Origin: SABI01 sp963663665
Lineage (GTDB): Bacteria; Spirochaetota; Spirochaetia; Sphaerochaetales; Sphaerochaetaceae
Reading direction: 5' to 3'
DNA length: 64,000 nucleotides
Assembly (NCBI GenBank): GCA_963663665.2
Contig: CAXXKP010000010.1
Location: forward strand, 1 to 64,000
Numbering within the stretch: position 1 is the first letter of the stretch; the number at the start of each line of letters is the position of its first letter. Both the position numbers and the translations under genes were made by a program. The notes under the pieces are model-generated. The model saw nothing but the letters and a program-made list of their open reading frames with translations. It did no database searches and was not told the DNA's origin. Positions 17,741-26,244 of this stretch are shown one piece after another.

Positions 17741-18745
17741 TTATAGTTCAGGTGGAAGTAATCTGTCTTCAATTACAACGCCTTTTTCTTTGAAATATTT
17801 AACTGCTCCAACATGGAGGGGCACTGATATTTCAGATGTCGCTGTGTCAAATAAGACTTGCTTACTTACTGCATTTGAAGCATTTTCCCATTCGCTACGA
17901 TTTTCCCAAATAGCTTTTACAATATTATAAACTTGGTCATCGCTAAGTCCTGCTTTGGTACTAGTCATCATAATTATTCTGCTAATTGGAACTGTTACAA
18001 CTGTATCAACATTTGGATATGTTCCTGCAGGAATTTGGTAAGGTGTCCAGAAAGGGAATTTTTCAAAGAATGCTTTATCATCATACGAGATCATTCTAAC
18101 TTTTGCTGAGTTCGTTAGATCCATTAAAGCTGCACTTTTTACTGGATGAGTGCACATAAACGCTGCAATTTTCCCATCTTTTAAAGCAGAAACTGCTTCA
18201 CTTTCTGGAATGAATTGAGGTTTAATATCATCATAAGTGAGCCCATAATATTCGAGAATCATTCTTGCAGCCATCTCCCCACCACTACCAGCTGCTCCTA
18301 CTCCAATAGATTTACCTTTAAAATCTGTTATAGCGTAAATGGAACTACTCTCAAGGGTGAATACTTGGCCATAACTGTAAATGGTGCTAAATAATGAACG
18401 TAGGTCTGTGGCTTTTCGACCCTTGAAATCTCCAAGACCATTATACGCGAGCCATGCAATTTCACTTTGGCTAATTCCCATAGCTAGTTTGCCTTGGGTA
18501 AGGTTACGAATATTCTCTACTGATGCAGCTGTTGCTTCTCCAGTACAGGCAATACCTTCAACATGTTTTGTAATGGTTTCCGCCATTGCGACACCCATTG
18601 GGTACAAAGAACCTGCAGTTCCTGCTGTTCCAATAGATATTCTTAACAGAGGGGTCTCTTTCACTCCTTGTTCATTTGTTCCTTGTGCAAAGAGAGCACC
18701 ACTTACGACTAACACTACTAATAACATTGTGATTAGTTTTTTCAT
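17741..18745 (-). CDS. TRAP transporter substrate-binding protein, TAXI family
   Basis: The 334-residue secreted protein has a leader ending VVSGALFAQGTNEQG. TAXI-family features are LRISIGTAGTAGSLYPMGVAMAETI, AASVENIRNLTQGKLAMGISQSEIAWLAYNG, FKGKSIGVGAAGSGGEMAARMIL, and an ending VPLHVGAVKYFKEKGV. Its start overlaps the stop of the upstream gene by four bases (ATGA), so it is translationally coupled to it. The ligand is unknown; the coupling hints that it relates to the enolpyruvyl-transferase-like neighbour. Confidence 0.93.
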   Translation of the reverse strand: MKKLITMLLVVLVVSGALFAQGTNEQGVKETPLLRISIGTAGTAGSLYPMGVAMAETITKHVEGIACTGEATAASVENIRNLTQGKLAMGISQSEIAWLAYNGLGDFKGRKATDLRSLFSTIYSYGQVFTLESSSIYAITDFKGKSIGVGAAGSGGEMAARMILEYYGLTYDDIKPQFIPESEAVSALKDGKIAAFMCTHPVKSAALMDLTNSAKVRMISYDDKAFFEKFPFWTPYQIPAGTYPNVDTVVTVPISRIIMMTSTKAGLSDDQVYNIVKAIWENRSEWENASNAVSKQVLFDTATSEISVPLHVGAVKYFKEKGVVIEDRLLPPEL

Positions 18746-20049
18746 ACTATTTCTCCTTTTTCATTGATTCTTTTTATATTGGCACCAATTGAGTTCATTA
18801 ACTCGTAAAAGTTTGGGAATGAGACTGCAGCATATTCTGCATTTTCTATCGTTGTTTCTCCTTCTGCAATCAAAGAGGCAACTGTCATCGCCATAACAAT
18901 TCGGTGATCATGATGTCCATTAATAATTGTTCCATGTAATGTTGATTGATAAATGGTAAGAGAATCTTCGGTTTCTTCGAATCTAGCTCCCATTTTTTCT
19001 AATTCCTGCCTAATCGAGGCTGCTCGATCTGTTTCTTTTAATCTGCATGCACCGATTCTCTTCAATACTGTTTTCCCTTTCGCTTTTGTTCCAAGGACAG
19101 CGAGGATTGGTACCGCATCTGGGGTTCCACTACAATCAATCTCTATACCAGTTAATTCTTGAGTTCCTTCAACTGTGATACCACCTTTTCCACCATCAAT
19201 AACTTCTATGTTGCATCCCATATCAGATAAAATAGAGACAAATGCTTTTTCTCCAGCAAAGTCAGAAGTATCTAGACCGTGGAAAGTCACTTTCGAACCT
19301 TCTGTAATGGCAGTTGCAATCATTGGATAGCCACTTGTTCCCCAGTCTCCAGGTAGAGTGTATTCAAAAGGTTTGAAAGTTTGTTTTCCTTTTACAATAA
19401 ATTCTTTATAATTATTGTTAATTATTTCTATCCCTGCTTTTTTTAACATTCCAAGAGTCATATTTACATAAGGGATCTCATGTAAATCCGTTTCATGGAT
19501 GATTGTATCATTTTCAGCGAGGGCACAGGCACATAAGAAAGGCGTCATCCACTGTGAATTTACTCCAGGAAAGCTTATTTCTCCTCCCTTAATAGGTCCT
19601 TTGACTACTAAAGGTGCATTGCCATTGTTACGAGTAGAGAAACAAGATCCACCAAGAGCGTTAATTGCTTCTATCATCGGTCCAGCTGGACGATAACAAA
19701 TCTGGTAATCTCCAGTAAGAATACTATAGCCATTTATTAAACTACACACTGCAAGAGCAAAATAAAACCCCGTACCTGAGTTTTGTGCATCTAAAATATT
19801 AGAAGGAACAGTCAGGTTCCCACCAGTTCCTTCTATTATCCATTTAGCATCATCGTCAGTATTTATTGTAGCACCTAACTGTCTCATCATATTGACTATT
19901 GAATAGCTATCCAAATTAGTTAGAGGGTTATGTAGTATTGTCTTCCCTGCTGCAAGAGCACCAAATACGATGCCTCGAGCAGTTCCAGATTTATTTCCAG
20001 GGATTGTTGCCTTCCCATGCAACTGTGCTTTATTTCCTATGAATCTCAC
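18742..20049 (-). CDS. EPSP synthase-like enolpyruvyl transferase (AroA family)
   Basis: The protein has 435 residues, with a GTG start at 20049 behind GGAGGATT. It has the two-domain EPSP synthase pattern. PGNKSGTARG carries the active-site lysine. LDSYSIVNMMRQLGA, NSGTGFYFALAV and CYRPAGPMIEAINALGG follow. NSQWMTPFLCACAL corresponds to the S-x-Q substrate loop. GTPDAVPILAVL supplies the catalytic aspartate, RLKETDR the PEP-binding loop and GHHDHRIVMAM the last PEP arginine. Catalysis therefore looks intact. The context is unlike aromatic biosynthesis: it is the first gene of a TRAP importer operon under a LacI regulator, with no other aro gene nearby. It could be true AroA or a relative acting on an imported cyclic polyol acid. 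Confidence 0.8.
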   Translation of the reverse strand: MRFIGNKAQLHGKATIPGNKSGTARGIVFGALAAGKTILHNPLTNLDSYSIVNMMRQLGATINTDDDAKWIIEGTGGNLTVPSNILDAQNSGTGFYFALAVCSLINGYSILTGDYQICYRPAGPMIEAINALGGSCFSTRNNGNAPLVVKGPIKGGEISFPGVNSQWMTPFLCACALAENDTIIHETDLHEIPYVNMTLGMLKKAGIEIINNNYKEFIVKGKQTFKPFEYTLPGDWGTSGYPMIATAITEGSKVTFHGLDTSDFAGEKAFVSILSDMGCNIEVIDGGKGGITVEGTQELTGIEIDCSGTPDAVPILAVLGTKAKGKTVLKRIGACRLKETDRAASIRQELEKMGARFEETEDSLTIYQSTLHGTIINGHHDHRIVMAMTVASLIAEGETTIENAEYAAVSFPNFYELMNSIGANIKRINEKGEIV

Positions 20050-20064
20050 GTGAAATCCTCCATA

Positions 20065-20121
20065 ATGATTAACGTTTTCTGTTTGTCTTTCTTAGTATAA
20101 TCGATATTGTTTTGCTGTCAA
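20065..20121 (-). promoter_or_regulatory. Promoter and LacI-type operator of the EPSP-synthase-like/TAXI operon
   Basis: On the minus strand TTGACA (20121-20116) and TATACT (20099-20094) are spaced by 16 bases. Downstream of the expected start lies ATGATTAACGTTTTC (plus-strand 20065-20079). It matches 13 of 15 bases of the site in front of the divergent LacI gene. A repressor bound here would block the operon just after initiation. Confidence 0.75.
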
Positions 20122-20227
20122 GGATTATTAAAAATATATAAATATATATAATAGAATGGATTGATGAAATAGTGAGAAAAAATATTTTAAACTATGATTT
20201 AAAGATTGTGCTTCATGTATTATAATA

Positions 20228-20276
20228 ATGATAAACGTTTACATTTACTTGTAAAATTCTTAACCCTGTGTATAAT
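20228..20276 (+). promoter_or_regulatory. Autoregulatory LacI operator and promoter, probably leaderless
   Basis: ATGATAAACGTTTAC (20228-20242) contains the perfect palindrome TAAACGTTTA. TTGTAA (20249-20254) and TATAAT (20271-20276) are spaced by 16 bases. The -10 box ends seven bases before the ATG at 20283, so transcription should begin at or next to the start codon. Confidence 0.68.
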
Positions 20277-20282
20277 ACTACT

Positions 20283-21359
20283 ATGAGCACAACTAAGGGT
20301 CTGATAAAATATTCAATTAAAGACATTTCTCGAATTAGTGGAGTTTCTATTGCCACTCTGTCTCGTTATTTTAACGGCCAAAAGGTTAATAAGAATAACG
20401 AAGAGAAAATTAAAAAGGTAATTAAAGAAACTGGCTATACACCCAATATCGCTGCACGAATGATGAAAGGGGGAGCCTCTGGTGTTATTGGATTGATTGT
20501 TCCTGAAATTACTCATCCCTTTTTTAGTATGATAGCTGAAGGAGTAATGGAAGAGGCAAGAAATAATAATCAATTGGTATTATGTAGCTCTTCGTGTGGG
20601 TCTGTAGATGTTGAACATGTCATTATTGATCAGTTTTCTCAATCGGTTATTGATGGATTGATTTATATCCCTGTTGCTCAAGCACATTACATTCCTCAAA
20701 TTGAAAGATTTACTCATATCCCGATGGTGGTTACTGCAAGAGAAAATGTTTTTTCTGATACTACTCATATTTATCATGATAATGAGAAGGGTGGATATCT
20801 TGCTACTAAGTATATGCTACAACTTGGAAGAGATGAAGTCGTGTTCATCGCAAGTTTTTGGGGAACCCCTCCTTGCACAAATGGGAATATTTATGAATTT
20901 TTGCATACCAAAGATAGCCATATGTTTTCTTCCCTTGAGAGATTTAGAGGGTATATTAAAGCTTTAGAAGAATATGGAATCCCATACAACCCGAGTCTTG
21001 TCATTGTCACAGGGTACGCAAATGAATCGGGAAGCAGTTCGGTTTTGCATTTGGTTGAAAATTTTGTCTCTTTTAACGCAATTATTGCTATGACTCAAAC
21101 AGTTGCAAATGGTGTTGTATACCAATTAAAGAATCAAGGATTTGTGGTCCCTCAAGATGTCTCGATTATTATTTTTGATGTGAGTGAAAGTAAAGCAAAT
21201 TATACTTTTTCAAATATAGAGCTACATCTCTATGAAATGGGAAGAAAATCAGTGATCGCATTAAATAAACGTATTAGAAAAGAACCCATAGAAGATGTCT
21301 GTCTAGATGTCTCGCTTTGTATTAGAGATACTACAGTGAGTTTAGAGAAAGGTAGATAA
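20283..21359 (+). CDS. LacI-family transcriptional regulator
   Basis: The protein has 358 residues from the ATG at 20283. The N-terminal helix-turn-helix is YSIKDISRISGVSIATLSRYFNG. The ligand domain follows, with SGVIGLIVPEITHPFFSMIAEG and IIIFDVSESKANYTFSNIELHLYEMG. A GTG at 20268 is an alternative start, but it lies upstream of the -10 box, and no ribosome-binding site precedes either codon. Divergent from the EPSP-synthase-like/TAXI operon and sharing a 15-base operator with it, this is its probable repressor and also its own. Confidence 0.88.
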   Translation: MSTTKGLIKYSIKDISRISGVSIATLSRYFNGQKVNKNNEEKIKKVIKETGYTPNIAARMMKGGASGVIGLIVPEITHPFFSMIAEGVMEEARNNNQLVLCSSSCGSVDVEHVIIDQFSQSVIDGLIYIPVAQAHYIPQIERFTHIPMVVTARENVFSDTTHIYHDNEKGGYLATKYMLQLGRDEVVFIASFWGTPPCTNGNIYEFLHTKDSHMFSSLERFRGYIKALEEYGIPYNPSLVIVTGYANESGSSSVLHLVENFVSFNAIIAMTQTVANGVVYQLKNQGFVVPQDVSIIIFDVSESKANYTFSNIELHLYEMGRKSVIALNKRIRKEPIEDVCLDVSLCIRDTTVSLEKGR

Positions 21360-21392
21360 TGAATTCTTTGTCCCTATGAAAATAAAGAAATT

Positions 21393-22445
21393 CTACGATC
21401 TCTTCATTAAAAAATGCTCTTTTATCATGATTTCACTTTTTATATAAATCTTTGTTGATTCTGGAAGTATATTGAACATTGCATAATTGTAGATTGCTTT
21501 GATTATTTGGTATCCTGCTGTATGGGTATTTTGGTTAATTACAGCAGAAATATTTCCCTGTATGATGTTTTCAACAATTACATCTGAAGGGTCTACTGCT
21601 ATAATAGTTGCCTTACCAAATAATCCTTGTTCTTTAATTGCTTGTACTCCACCTTCTGCTGCTCCAGAAGCAAAGAATATCGCATTCACGTGTGAGAGAT
21701 TCTTTAACATGTTCTTTACTGTCACATAACTAGTTAAATCGTCGTTTGTTGCGATACAGACATCAATCTTATTCACTAAATTGGGATAATATTTTTGTAT
21801 GGTATCTTCAAACCCTTTCAGTCTGTTAGCATTACCAAGCATAGAAAGAGACGGGAATATCATAGCGATATCTAATTTTTCATTACTTAGTAGGCTGAAA
21901 AATCCAGCTACAATGCTTCCTGCTTGGTAGTTGTCAATTCCAATAAAATAGTGAGGGTTCTTTGTTATGATGTTATTTATTAAACAGAAAACAGGGATGC
22001 CACTTTCTATTACCTCATCTAGTCGAGCAGTAACTCGAGGATCATTAATAGGAGCTATTGCAAGAGCAAGAATTTCTGTAGAGACTAAATCATCGATATT
22101 CTTCAGTTGATCATCGACATTAAAATTACGCCCATATGTAAATATCAGTGAGATTCCAGACTCCTTAATCTCTTCTTCTGCTTCATGTATCCCTCTAAAA
22201 CTTTCTTGAACAGCATAGTTCTTATAATCTTTTTGGACATGTGAGATAACACCGATGTGCCTTTTCTTATTCTGCATTGCCAATATCTTAGCAGCAGAGT
22301 TTGGTTTATAATTGAGTGCGTTTGCGATTTCTAACACTCTTGATTCAACTGCGGGTTTAACTTTTCCTCTTCTGTTTAGTACCCGATCTACAGTACCAGT
22401 AGATACTCCAGAAAGTTCGGCGATTGTTTTAATTGTTACTTTCAA
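21393..22445 (-). CDS. LacI-family transcriptional regulator
   Basis: The protein has 350 residues. The helix-turn-helix VTIKTIAELSGVSTGTVDRVLNRRGKVKP is of the subtype that carries a ribose-binding-protein-like ligand domain (KRHIGVISHVQKDYKNYAVQESFRGIHEA, IAMIFPSL, ATIIAVDPSDVIVENIIQGNISAVINQNTHTAGYQ). AAGGAGTTC precedes the start. It is divergent from the ABC/sulfatase operon. Both promoters carry the motif TGTG(T/G)GCGAACACA, so it very likely controls that operon and itself. Confidence 0.9.
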   Translation of the reverse strand: MKVTIKTIAELSGVSTGTVDRVLNRRGKVKPAVESRVLEIANALNYKPNSAAKILAMQNKKRHIGVISHVQKDYKNYAVQESFRGIHEAEEEIKESGISLIFTYGRNFNVDDQLKNIDDLVSTEILALAIAPINDPRVTARLDEVIESGIPVFCLINNIITKNPHYFIGIDNYQAGSIVAGFFSLLSNEKLDIAMIFPSLSMLGNANRLKGFEDTIQKYYPNLVNKIDVCIATNDDLTSYVTVKNMLKNLSHVNAIFFASGAAEGGVQAIKEQGLFGKATIIAVDPSDVIVENIIQGNISAVINQNTHTAGYQIIKAIYNYAMFNILPESTKIYIKSEIMIKEHFLMKRS

Positions 22446-22462
22446 AAGAACTCCTTAGAATA

Positions 22463-22476
22463 TGTGTTCGCCCACA
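22463..22476 (-). promoter_or_regulatory. Operator copy in front of the LacI gene
   Basis: On the minus strand this reads TGTGGGCGAACACA, 13 of 14 bases identical to the site at 22708-22721 before the divergent ABC operon. It lies 17 bases upstream of the regulator start. Confidence 0.65.
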
Positions 22477-22663
22477 ATGTTTCCTGAATGCTATTGTACT
22501 ACAAAATATAAATACGTCAACAATTTTTATGGTTTTAAAAATAAAAATGATGTATTTATTTATTAAATGATATATTTTAAAAAATAATTGATATAATAAA
22601 TATATGTTATATAAATAGATAGAAGTTTTATAAAGTTTGTAGAAAATCTTAAAATAATTAAAC

Positions 22664-22723
22664 TTGACAAATCAAATATTGTGATGGAAGATAAGATATA
22701 TGAAAAGTGTGTGCGAACACACT
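22664..22723 (+). promoter_or_regulatory. Promoter region and operator of the ABC/sulfatase operon
   Basis: TTGACA at 22664-22669 is a clear -35 box; the -10 box is not obvious in the AT-rich bases that follow. AGTGTGTGCGAACACACT (22706-22723) is a near-perfect inverted repeat whose core is shared with the site at 22463-22476. The 160 bases before it are extremely AT-rich. Confidence 0.65.
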
Positions 22724-22770
22724 AAGTGTGACATCTTTGCTATTTAATCAAAAAAAGGAGAGTGGAGAAA

Positions 22771-23826
22771 ATGAAAAAAATCGTTATATTAATGATTATT
22801 ATCATGGTAGTAGCTACAACATTTGTATTTGCAAATGGTGCTGGAGAAAAAAATGGAGGCCCATTACGAGTAGGAGTTATGCCTTCTGCTGTTGGTGCTC
22901 CAGTTCAATATGCTCTTGAAAAGGGGTACTTTGCTGATGAAGGTATTGAAGTAAATGTAATTCTTTTCCCTTCTGGGGCTCCTATCAATGAAGCAGTAGC
23001 AGCCAAACAGTTGGATGTCGCTTGTAGTGGAGCCGCTACAATATTTTCACTTGCAAGTGGAACTAACAAATTGATTGCAGATGTTGAATCTTCTGGCGGT
23101 ATGGGCATATGGGTACGTCCAGATTCTCCAATCATGAAGACTAAAGGTCAAATTGCACAAAACCCAGAAATCTATGGAAGTGTAGATGCTCTTAAAGGGA
23201 AGAAATTCCTAGCATCTCTTGGTACTGCATCTCAATACAACGTTCTTCGTTATGTTGAACGCTTTGGTTTGAAAGATACAGATATTGAAATTATTCACAT
23301 GGACTGGGGTGCTGCAGCTCAGGCATTTATTGCTGGTGAAGGTGATGCAATCGCAACATTCGCTCCTTATTCATTCCAAGTAATTGAAAAAGGCGCCGTA
23401 CTTGCAACAACATTCGAAGATGCTACAGAAACCGCTCTTTACGACATGGTATTTACTCGAAATGAAGTAATTAAAACCCGTAGAGGTGATTTGGTGAAAT
23501 TCATGAGAGCTTTCCAAAGAGCAGTTGAAGAACTAAATAATGATGAAGTAAGAAGAGAATTCTCAATGCGTTGGTTCGCAGAGAACGGACGAACCTATAC
23601 TGATGCAACAATGGCTCAAGAATTAATTGACCGTCGCTATGTCACGAAAGATGTGATGTTAAGTGATAGTTATGTATTTGGAAAAGCAATGCCTTCCTAT
23701 GCTCGATTCAACGTATCTATTGGTAAAATTGAACCAGATAATCTCAAATATGTAGATGATTGTTTCGATGAGACAATAATTGAGGAAGCTCTTGGAATTG
23801 ATCTTAAGACCCCAAGAGATCTATAA
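22771..23826 (+). CDS. ABC transporter substrate-binding protein (NMT1/SsuA-like)
   Basis: The 351-residue secreted protein has a leader ending TTFVFANGAGEK. The fold is that of the nitrate/sulfonate/thiamine-precursor binding family: GVMPSAVGAPVQYALEKGYFADEGIEVNVILFPSGAPINEAVAAKQLDVACSGAAT, then KGKKFLASLGTASQYNVLRYVERFGL, and AAAQAFIAGEGDAIATFAPY. AAGGAGAG favours the ATG at 22771 over the GTG three codons earlier. With the sulfatase downstream, a sulfated or sulfonated organic ligand is a reasonable guess. Confidence 0.9.
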   Translation: MKKIVILMIIIMVVATTFVFANGAGEKNGGPLRVGVMPSAVGAPVQYALEKGYFADEGIEVNVILFPSGAPINEAVAAKQLDVACSGAATIFSLASGTNKLIADVESSGGMGIWVRPDSPIMKTKGQIAQNPEIYGSVDALKGKKFLASLGTASQYNVLRYVERFGLKDTDIEIIHMDWGAAAQAFIAGEGDAIATFAPYSFQVIEKGAVLATTFEDATETALYDMVFTRNEVIKTRRGDLVKFMRAFQRAVEELNNDEVRREFSMRWFAENGRTYTDATMAQELIDRRYVTKDVMLSDSYVFGKAMPSYARFNVSIGKIEPDNLKYVDDCFDETIIEEALGIDLKTPRDL

Positions 23827-23844
23827 AAGTTTTACACACGAGAG

Positions 23845-23876
23845 ATGGCACTCACCTGTTGACAAGAGAGTGTCAT
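23845..23876 (+). other. Intercistronic hairpin after the binding-protein gene
   Basis: ATGGCACTC (23845-23853) pairs with GAGTGTCAT (23868-23876), nine pairs with one G-U, and a T-rich run follows. It lies between the binding-protein gene and the first permease, as in the other importer operons here. Confidence 0.65.
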
Positions 23877-23901
23877 CCTCTATTTTTCTAGGAGATTTCT
23901 T

Positions 23902-24684
23902 GTGATTAAAAAGAAACATTACATGTATACATTGATATCAGTATGTACCTTAGCTGTCGTACTCGCAATTTGGTATATATCAACGGATGTGTTGGGTTTA
24001 GCATCCCCGATGACTTTACCAAGTCCAGTCAAACTCATTAAAACGTTTTTTGATAAATTTACTAATCCTAATCCAGATGGTGCAACACTATTACAGCACT
24101 TAGCAGCTTCCTTAAAAGTTGCCCTTAGTGGTTATGGTATTGGACTTGCTGTTGGTATTCCCCTAGGAATCATGATGGCCTGGTCAACTAAGTTCGACTG
24201 GTTTGCTCGGCCTTTATTCGATATGATAAGACCAATTCCAGGAATCGCTTGGATTCCCGTCATGATCACGTTATTTGGAATTGGGCTGTTTTCAAAAGCG
24301 ATGGTTATTTTTCTCTCATCGTTTACAGCAAGTCTTATTAGCTCATACTCAGGTATTAAACAAACAAAAGCAGTTCATCTATGGGTAGGGCAAACTTTTG
24401 GAGCGACCAATCGACAATTGCTCTTTAAAATTGCGATTCCAAGTTCACTTCCAATGTTGCTTACTGGAATGCGCGTTGCTTTAGCTTCTTCTTGGGGAGC
24501 TTTGGTTGCTGCAGAGATGCTTGCTTCTACAAGAGGATTGGGCTTTATGATTCAGCAGTCTAGAGGACTCCTACGACCAGATGTGATAATCACTGGGATG
24601 ATCACAATTGGTTTGGTTGGTGCAATAATTACCTATTTCTTAACGTTATTAGAAAAATTGTTACTTAAAGGGGGTAGGTGGTAA
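23902..24684 (+). CDS. ABC transporter permease (SsuC/TauC-like), first of two
   Basis: This is a 260-residue membrane protein with about six spans and a GTG start behind AGGAGATT. The permease EAA-type loop is visible (KTFGATNRQLLFKIAIPSSLPMLLTGMRVALASSWGALVAAEM), as are IRPIPGIAWIPVMITLFGIG and RGLGFMIQQS. This is the binding-protein-dependent permease family used for sulfonates and nitrate. It overlaps the second permease gene by one base, so the pair probably forms a heterodimer. Confidence 0.92.
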   Translation: MIKKKHYMYTLISVCTLAVVLAIWYISTDVLGLASPMTLPSPVKLIKTFFDKFTNPNPDGATLLQHLAASLKVALSGYGIGLAVGIPLGIMMAWSTKFDWFARPLFDMIRPIPGIAWIPVMITLFGIGLFSKAMVIFLSSFTASLISSYSGIKQTKAVHLWVGQTFGATNRQLLFKIAIPSSLPMLLTGMRVALASSWGALVAAEMLASTRGLGFMIQQSRGLLRPDVIITGMITIGLVGAIITYFLTLLEKLLLKGGRW

Positions 24685-25478
24685 TGAAACATAACAAAAC
24701 AATAAAATTACCTTCAGCACTTCCATTTCTTGCTGGAAGTATCTCAATTTTAGGATTCATTGGAATCTGGCAAATAAGTGTTTCATTTTCAGAACTTGGA
24801 AATATTTTGCCAGGACCAATTACAGTTCTAACTGCTTTTATCAAGTCATTCGTTGTTCCTATCGGCAAATACAACATTATGCAGCATACTCTTTTCAGTC
24901 TCGTAAGGGTACTTGTTGCTTATACGGCAGCGCTGTTTCTTGGAGTGCTTCTAGGTATCACTATGGGAAGGATCAGACTTGTAGAAGCGATCTTCCGTCC
25001 ATTCTATGAGATAATACGGCCTATTCCTCCTATTGCCTGGATCTCTCTTTCAATCCTTTGGTTTGGTCTTGGAGAGATGACTAAATACTTTATTATATTT
25101 CTTTCAGCATTTGCGAGTATTACGTATACGGCCTTCTCTGGAGCAAGGGCCGTAGACCCCATTCTTATTGGAGCCGCGAAAATGTTAGGTGCTAATGATC
25201 ATCAAGTATTTAAAAGCATTGTATTACCAGCATCAGTTCCTTATATATTTGCAGGGATGCAGGTAGCTATTTCATCAAGTTGGGCGACTGTTGTTGCAGC
25301 TGAAATGGTTCGTTCTTCTGAAGGTGTTGGTTGGATTATCGTAAGTGGCATGGAAATTAACGATATGAAGCAGATCCTTGTTGGAATTATTGCAATCGGA
25401 GTGATGGGATTTATTCTTGAGGTCCTTCTGAGAGAAATAGAGCGAAGATTGTGTGAATGGAATGTGGGGGGAGTATGA
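24684..25478 (+). CDS. ABC transporter permease (SsuC/TauC-like), second of two
   Basis: The protein has 264 residues from the ATG at 24684 behind a G-rich site; a GTG two codons earlier is possible. Same family as its neighbour: IRPIPPIAWISLSILWFGLGEMTKYF, then AAKMLGANDHQVFKSIVLPASVPYIFAGMQVAISSSWATVVAAEMVRSSEGVGW. Two different permeases and two different ATPases in one operon imply a fully heteromeric importer. Its end overlaps the first ATPase by four bases (ATGA). Confidence 0.92.
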   Translation: MKHNKTIKLPSALPFLAGSISILGFIGIWQISVSFSELGNILPGPITVLTAFIKSFVVPIGKYNIMQHTLFSLVRVLVAYTAALFLGVLLGITMGRIRLVEAIFRPFYEIIRPIPPIAWISLSILWFGLGEMTKYFIIFLSAFASITYTAFSGARAVDPILIGAAKMLGANDHQVFKSIVLPASVPYIFAGMQVAISSSWATVVAAEMVRSSEGVGWIIVSGMEINDMKQILVGIIAIGVMGFILEVLLREIERRLCEWNVGGV

Positions 25479-26236
25479 GAAATAACACAAATATTATTGT
25501 TAGTAAGGGAATTACCAAAACATTCCCAACTCCCAACGGGAACAAAAAGATTATTGATATTATTGACTTAGAAGTAAGAGAGAATGAATTCTTGGTTCTC
25601 TTTGGCCCCGGGCAATGTGGGAAAACCACTCTATTGAATATCCTCTCTGGTTTAGAACCACCAACAAAAGGAACCACTTATGTCGATGGAAGACTTGTAA
25701 GTGGACCTCACCCGGAAAGTGGAGTTGTGTATCAGAATTTAGCGCTATTTCCTTGGCTCACAACCTATGGGAATGTAGAATATGGTCCAAAAGTGAGAGG
25801 GGTTCCAAAAGCTGAACGCCAAAAGAGAGCTCAGTACTACATTGATCTAGTTGGTTTACAAGGTTTTGAACATACGTTTCCTGTTAAACTATCAGGTGGT
25901 ATGAAACAGAGAGTTGGTATTGCCAGAGCCTATTGTAACGAGCCTAAAGTATTATTTATGGATGAACCTTTCGGCTCCTTAGATGCACAAACTCGTTATC
26001 TCATGCAAGAAGAGTTAGAAAAGATATGGGAAAAAGAGAGAAGAACTGTAGTTTTCGTTACCAATAATATTGAAGAAGCAGTCTATCTTGCTGACCGTAT
26101 TGTGTTATTGAACAACTGCCCAACGAGTATTAAAGAATCGTATGAAATCACTCTTCCTCGTCCAAGAGATTATCTGGATCCTGAATTCCTGCGTTTACGT
26201 AAATTAATCACATCTAAGATGGATAATACATTATGA
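25475..26236 (+). CDS. ABC transporter ATP-binding protein 1, with degenerate Walker A and switch residue
   Basis: The protein has 253 residues from the ATG overlapping the permease stop. LSGGM (139-143) and LFMDEPFGSLD with Glu164 are canonical. Two key positions are not. The Walker A loop reads GPGQCGKTT (44-52), with Gln47 replacing the invariant glycine. The switch-histidine position reads VTNNIEEA, with Asn197 instead of His. These changes fall on the same side of the protein and would impair one nucleotide site of a dimer with the next gene product. It powers the importer encoded upstream. Confidence 0.9.
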   Translation: MRNNTNIIVSKGITKTFPTPNGNKKIIDIIDLEVRENEFLVLFGPGQCGKTTLLNILSGLEPPTKGTTYVDGRLVSGPHPESGVVYQNLALFPWLTTYGNVEYGPKVRGVPKAERQKRAQYYIDLVGLQGFEHTFPVKLSGGMKQRVGIARAYCNEPKVLFMDEPFGSLDAQTRYLMQEELEKIWEKERRTVVFVTNNIEEAVYLADRIVLLNNCPTSIKESYEITLPRPRDYLDPEFLRLRKLITSKMDNTL

Positions 26237-26244
26237 GGTCTAAT

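Noticed and set aside
18742..20049. MurA (UDP-GlcNAc enolpyruvyl transferase)
   Set aside because: The catalytic loop cysteine region of MurA is absent and the RLKETDR and CYRPAGP blocks are those of EPSP synthase.
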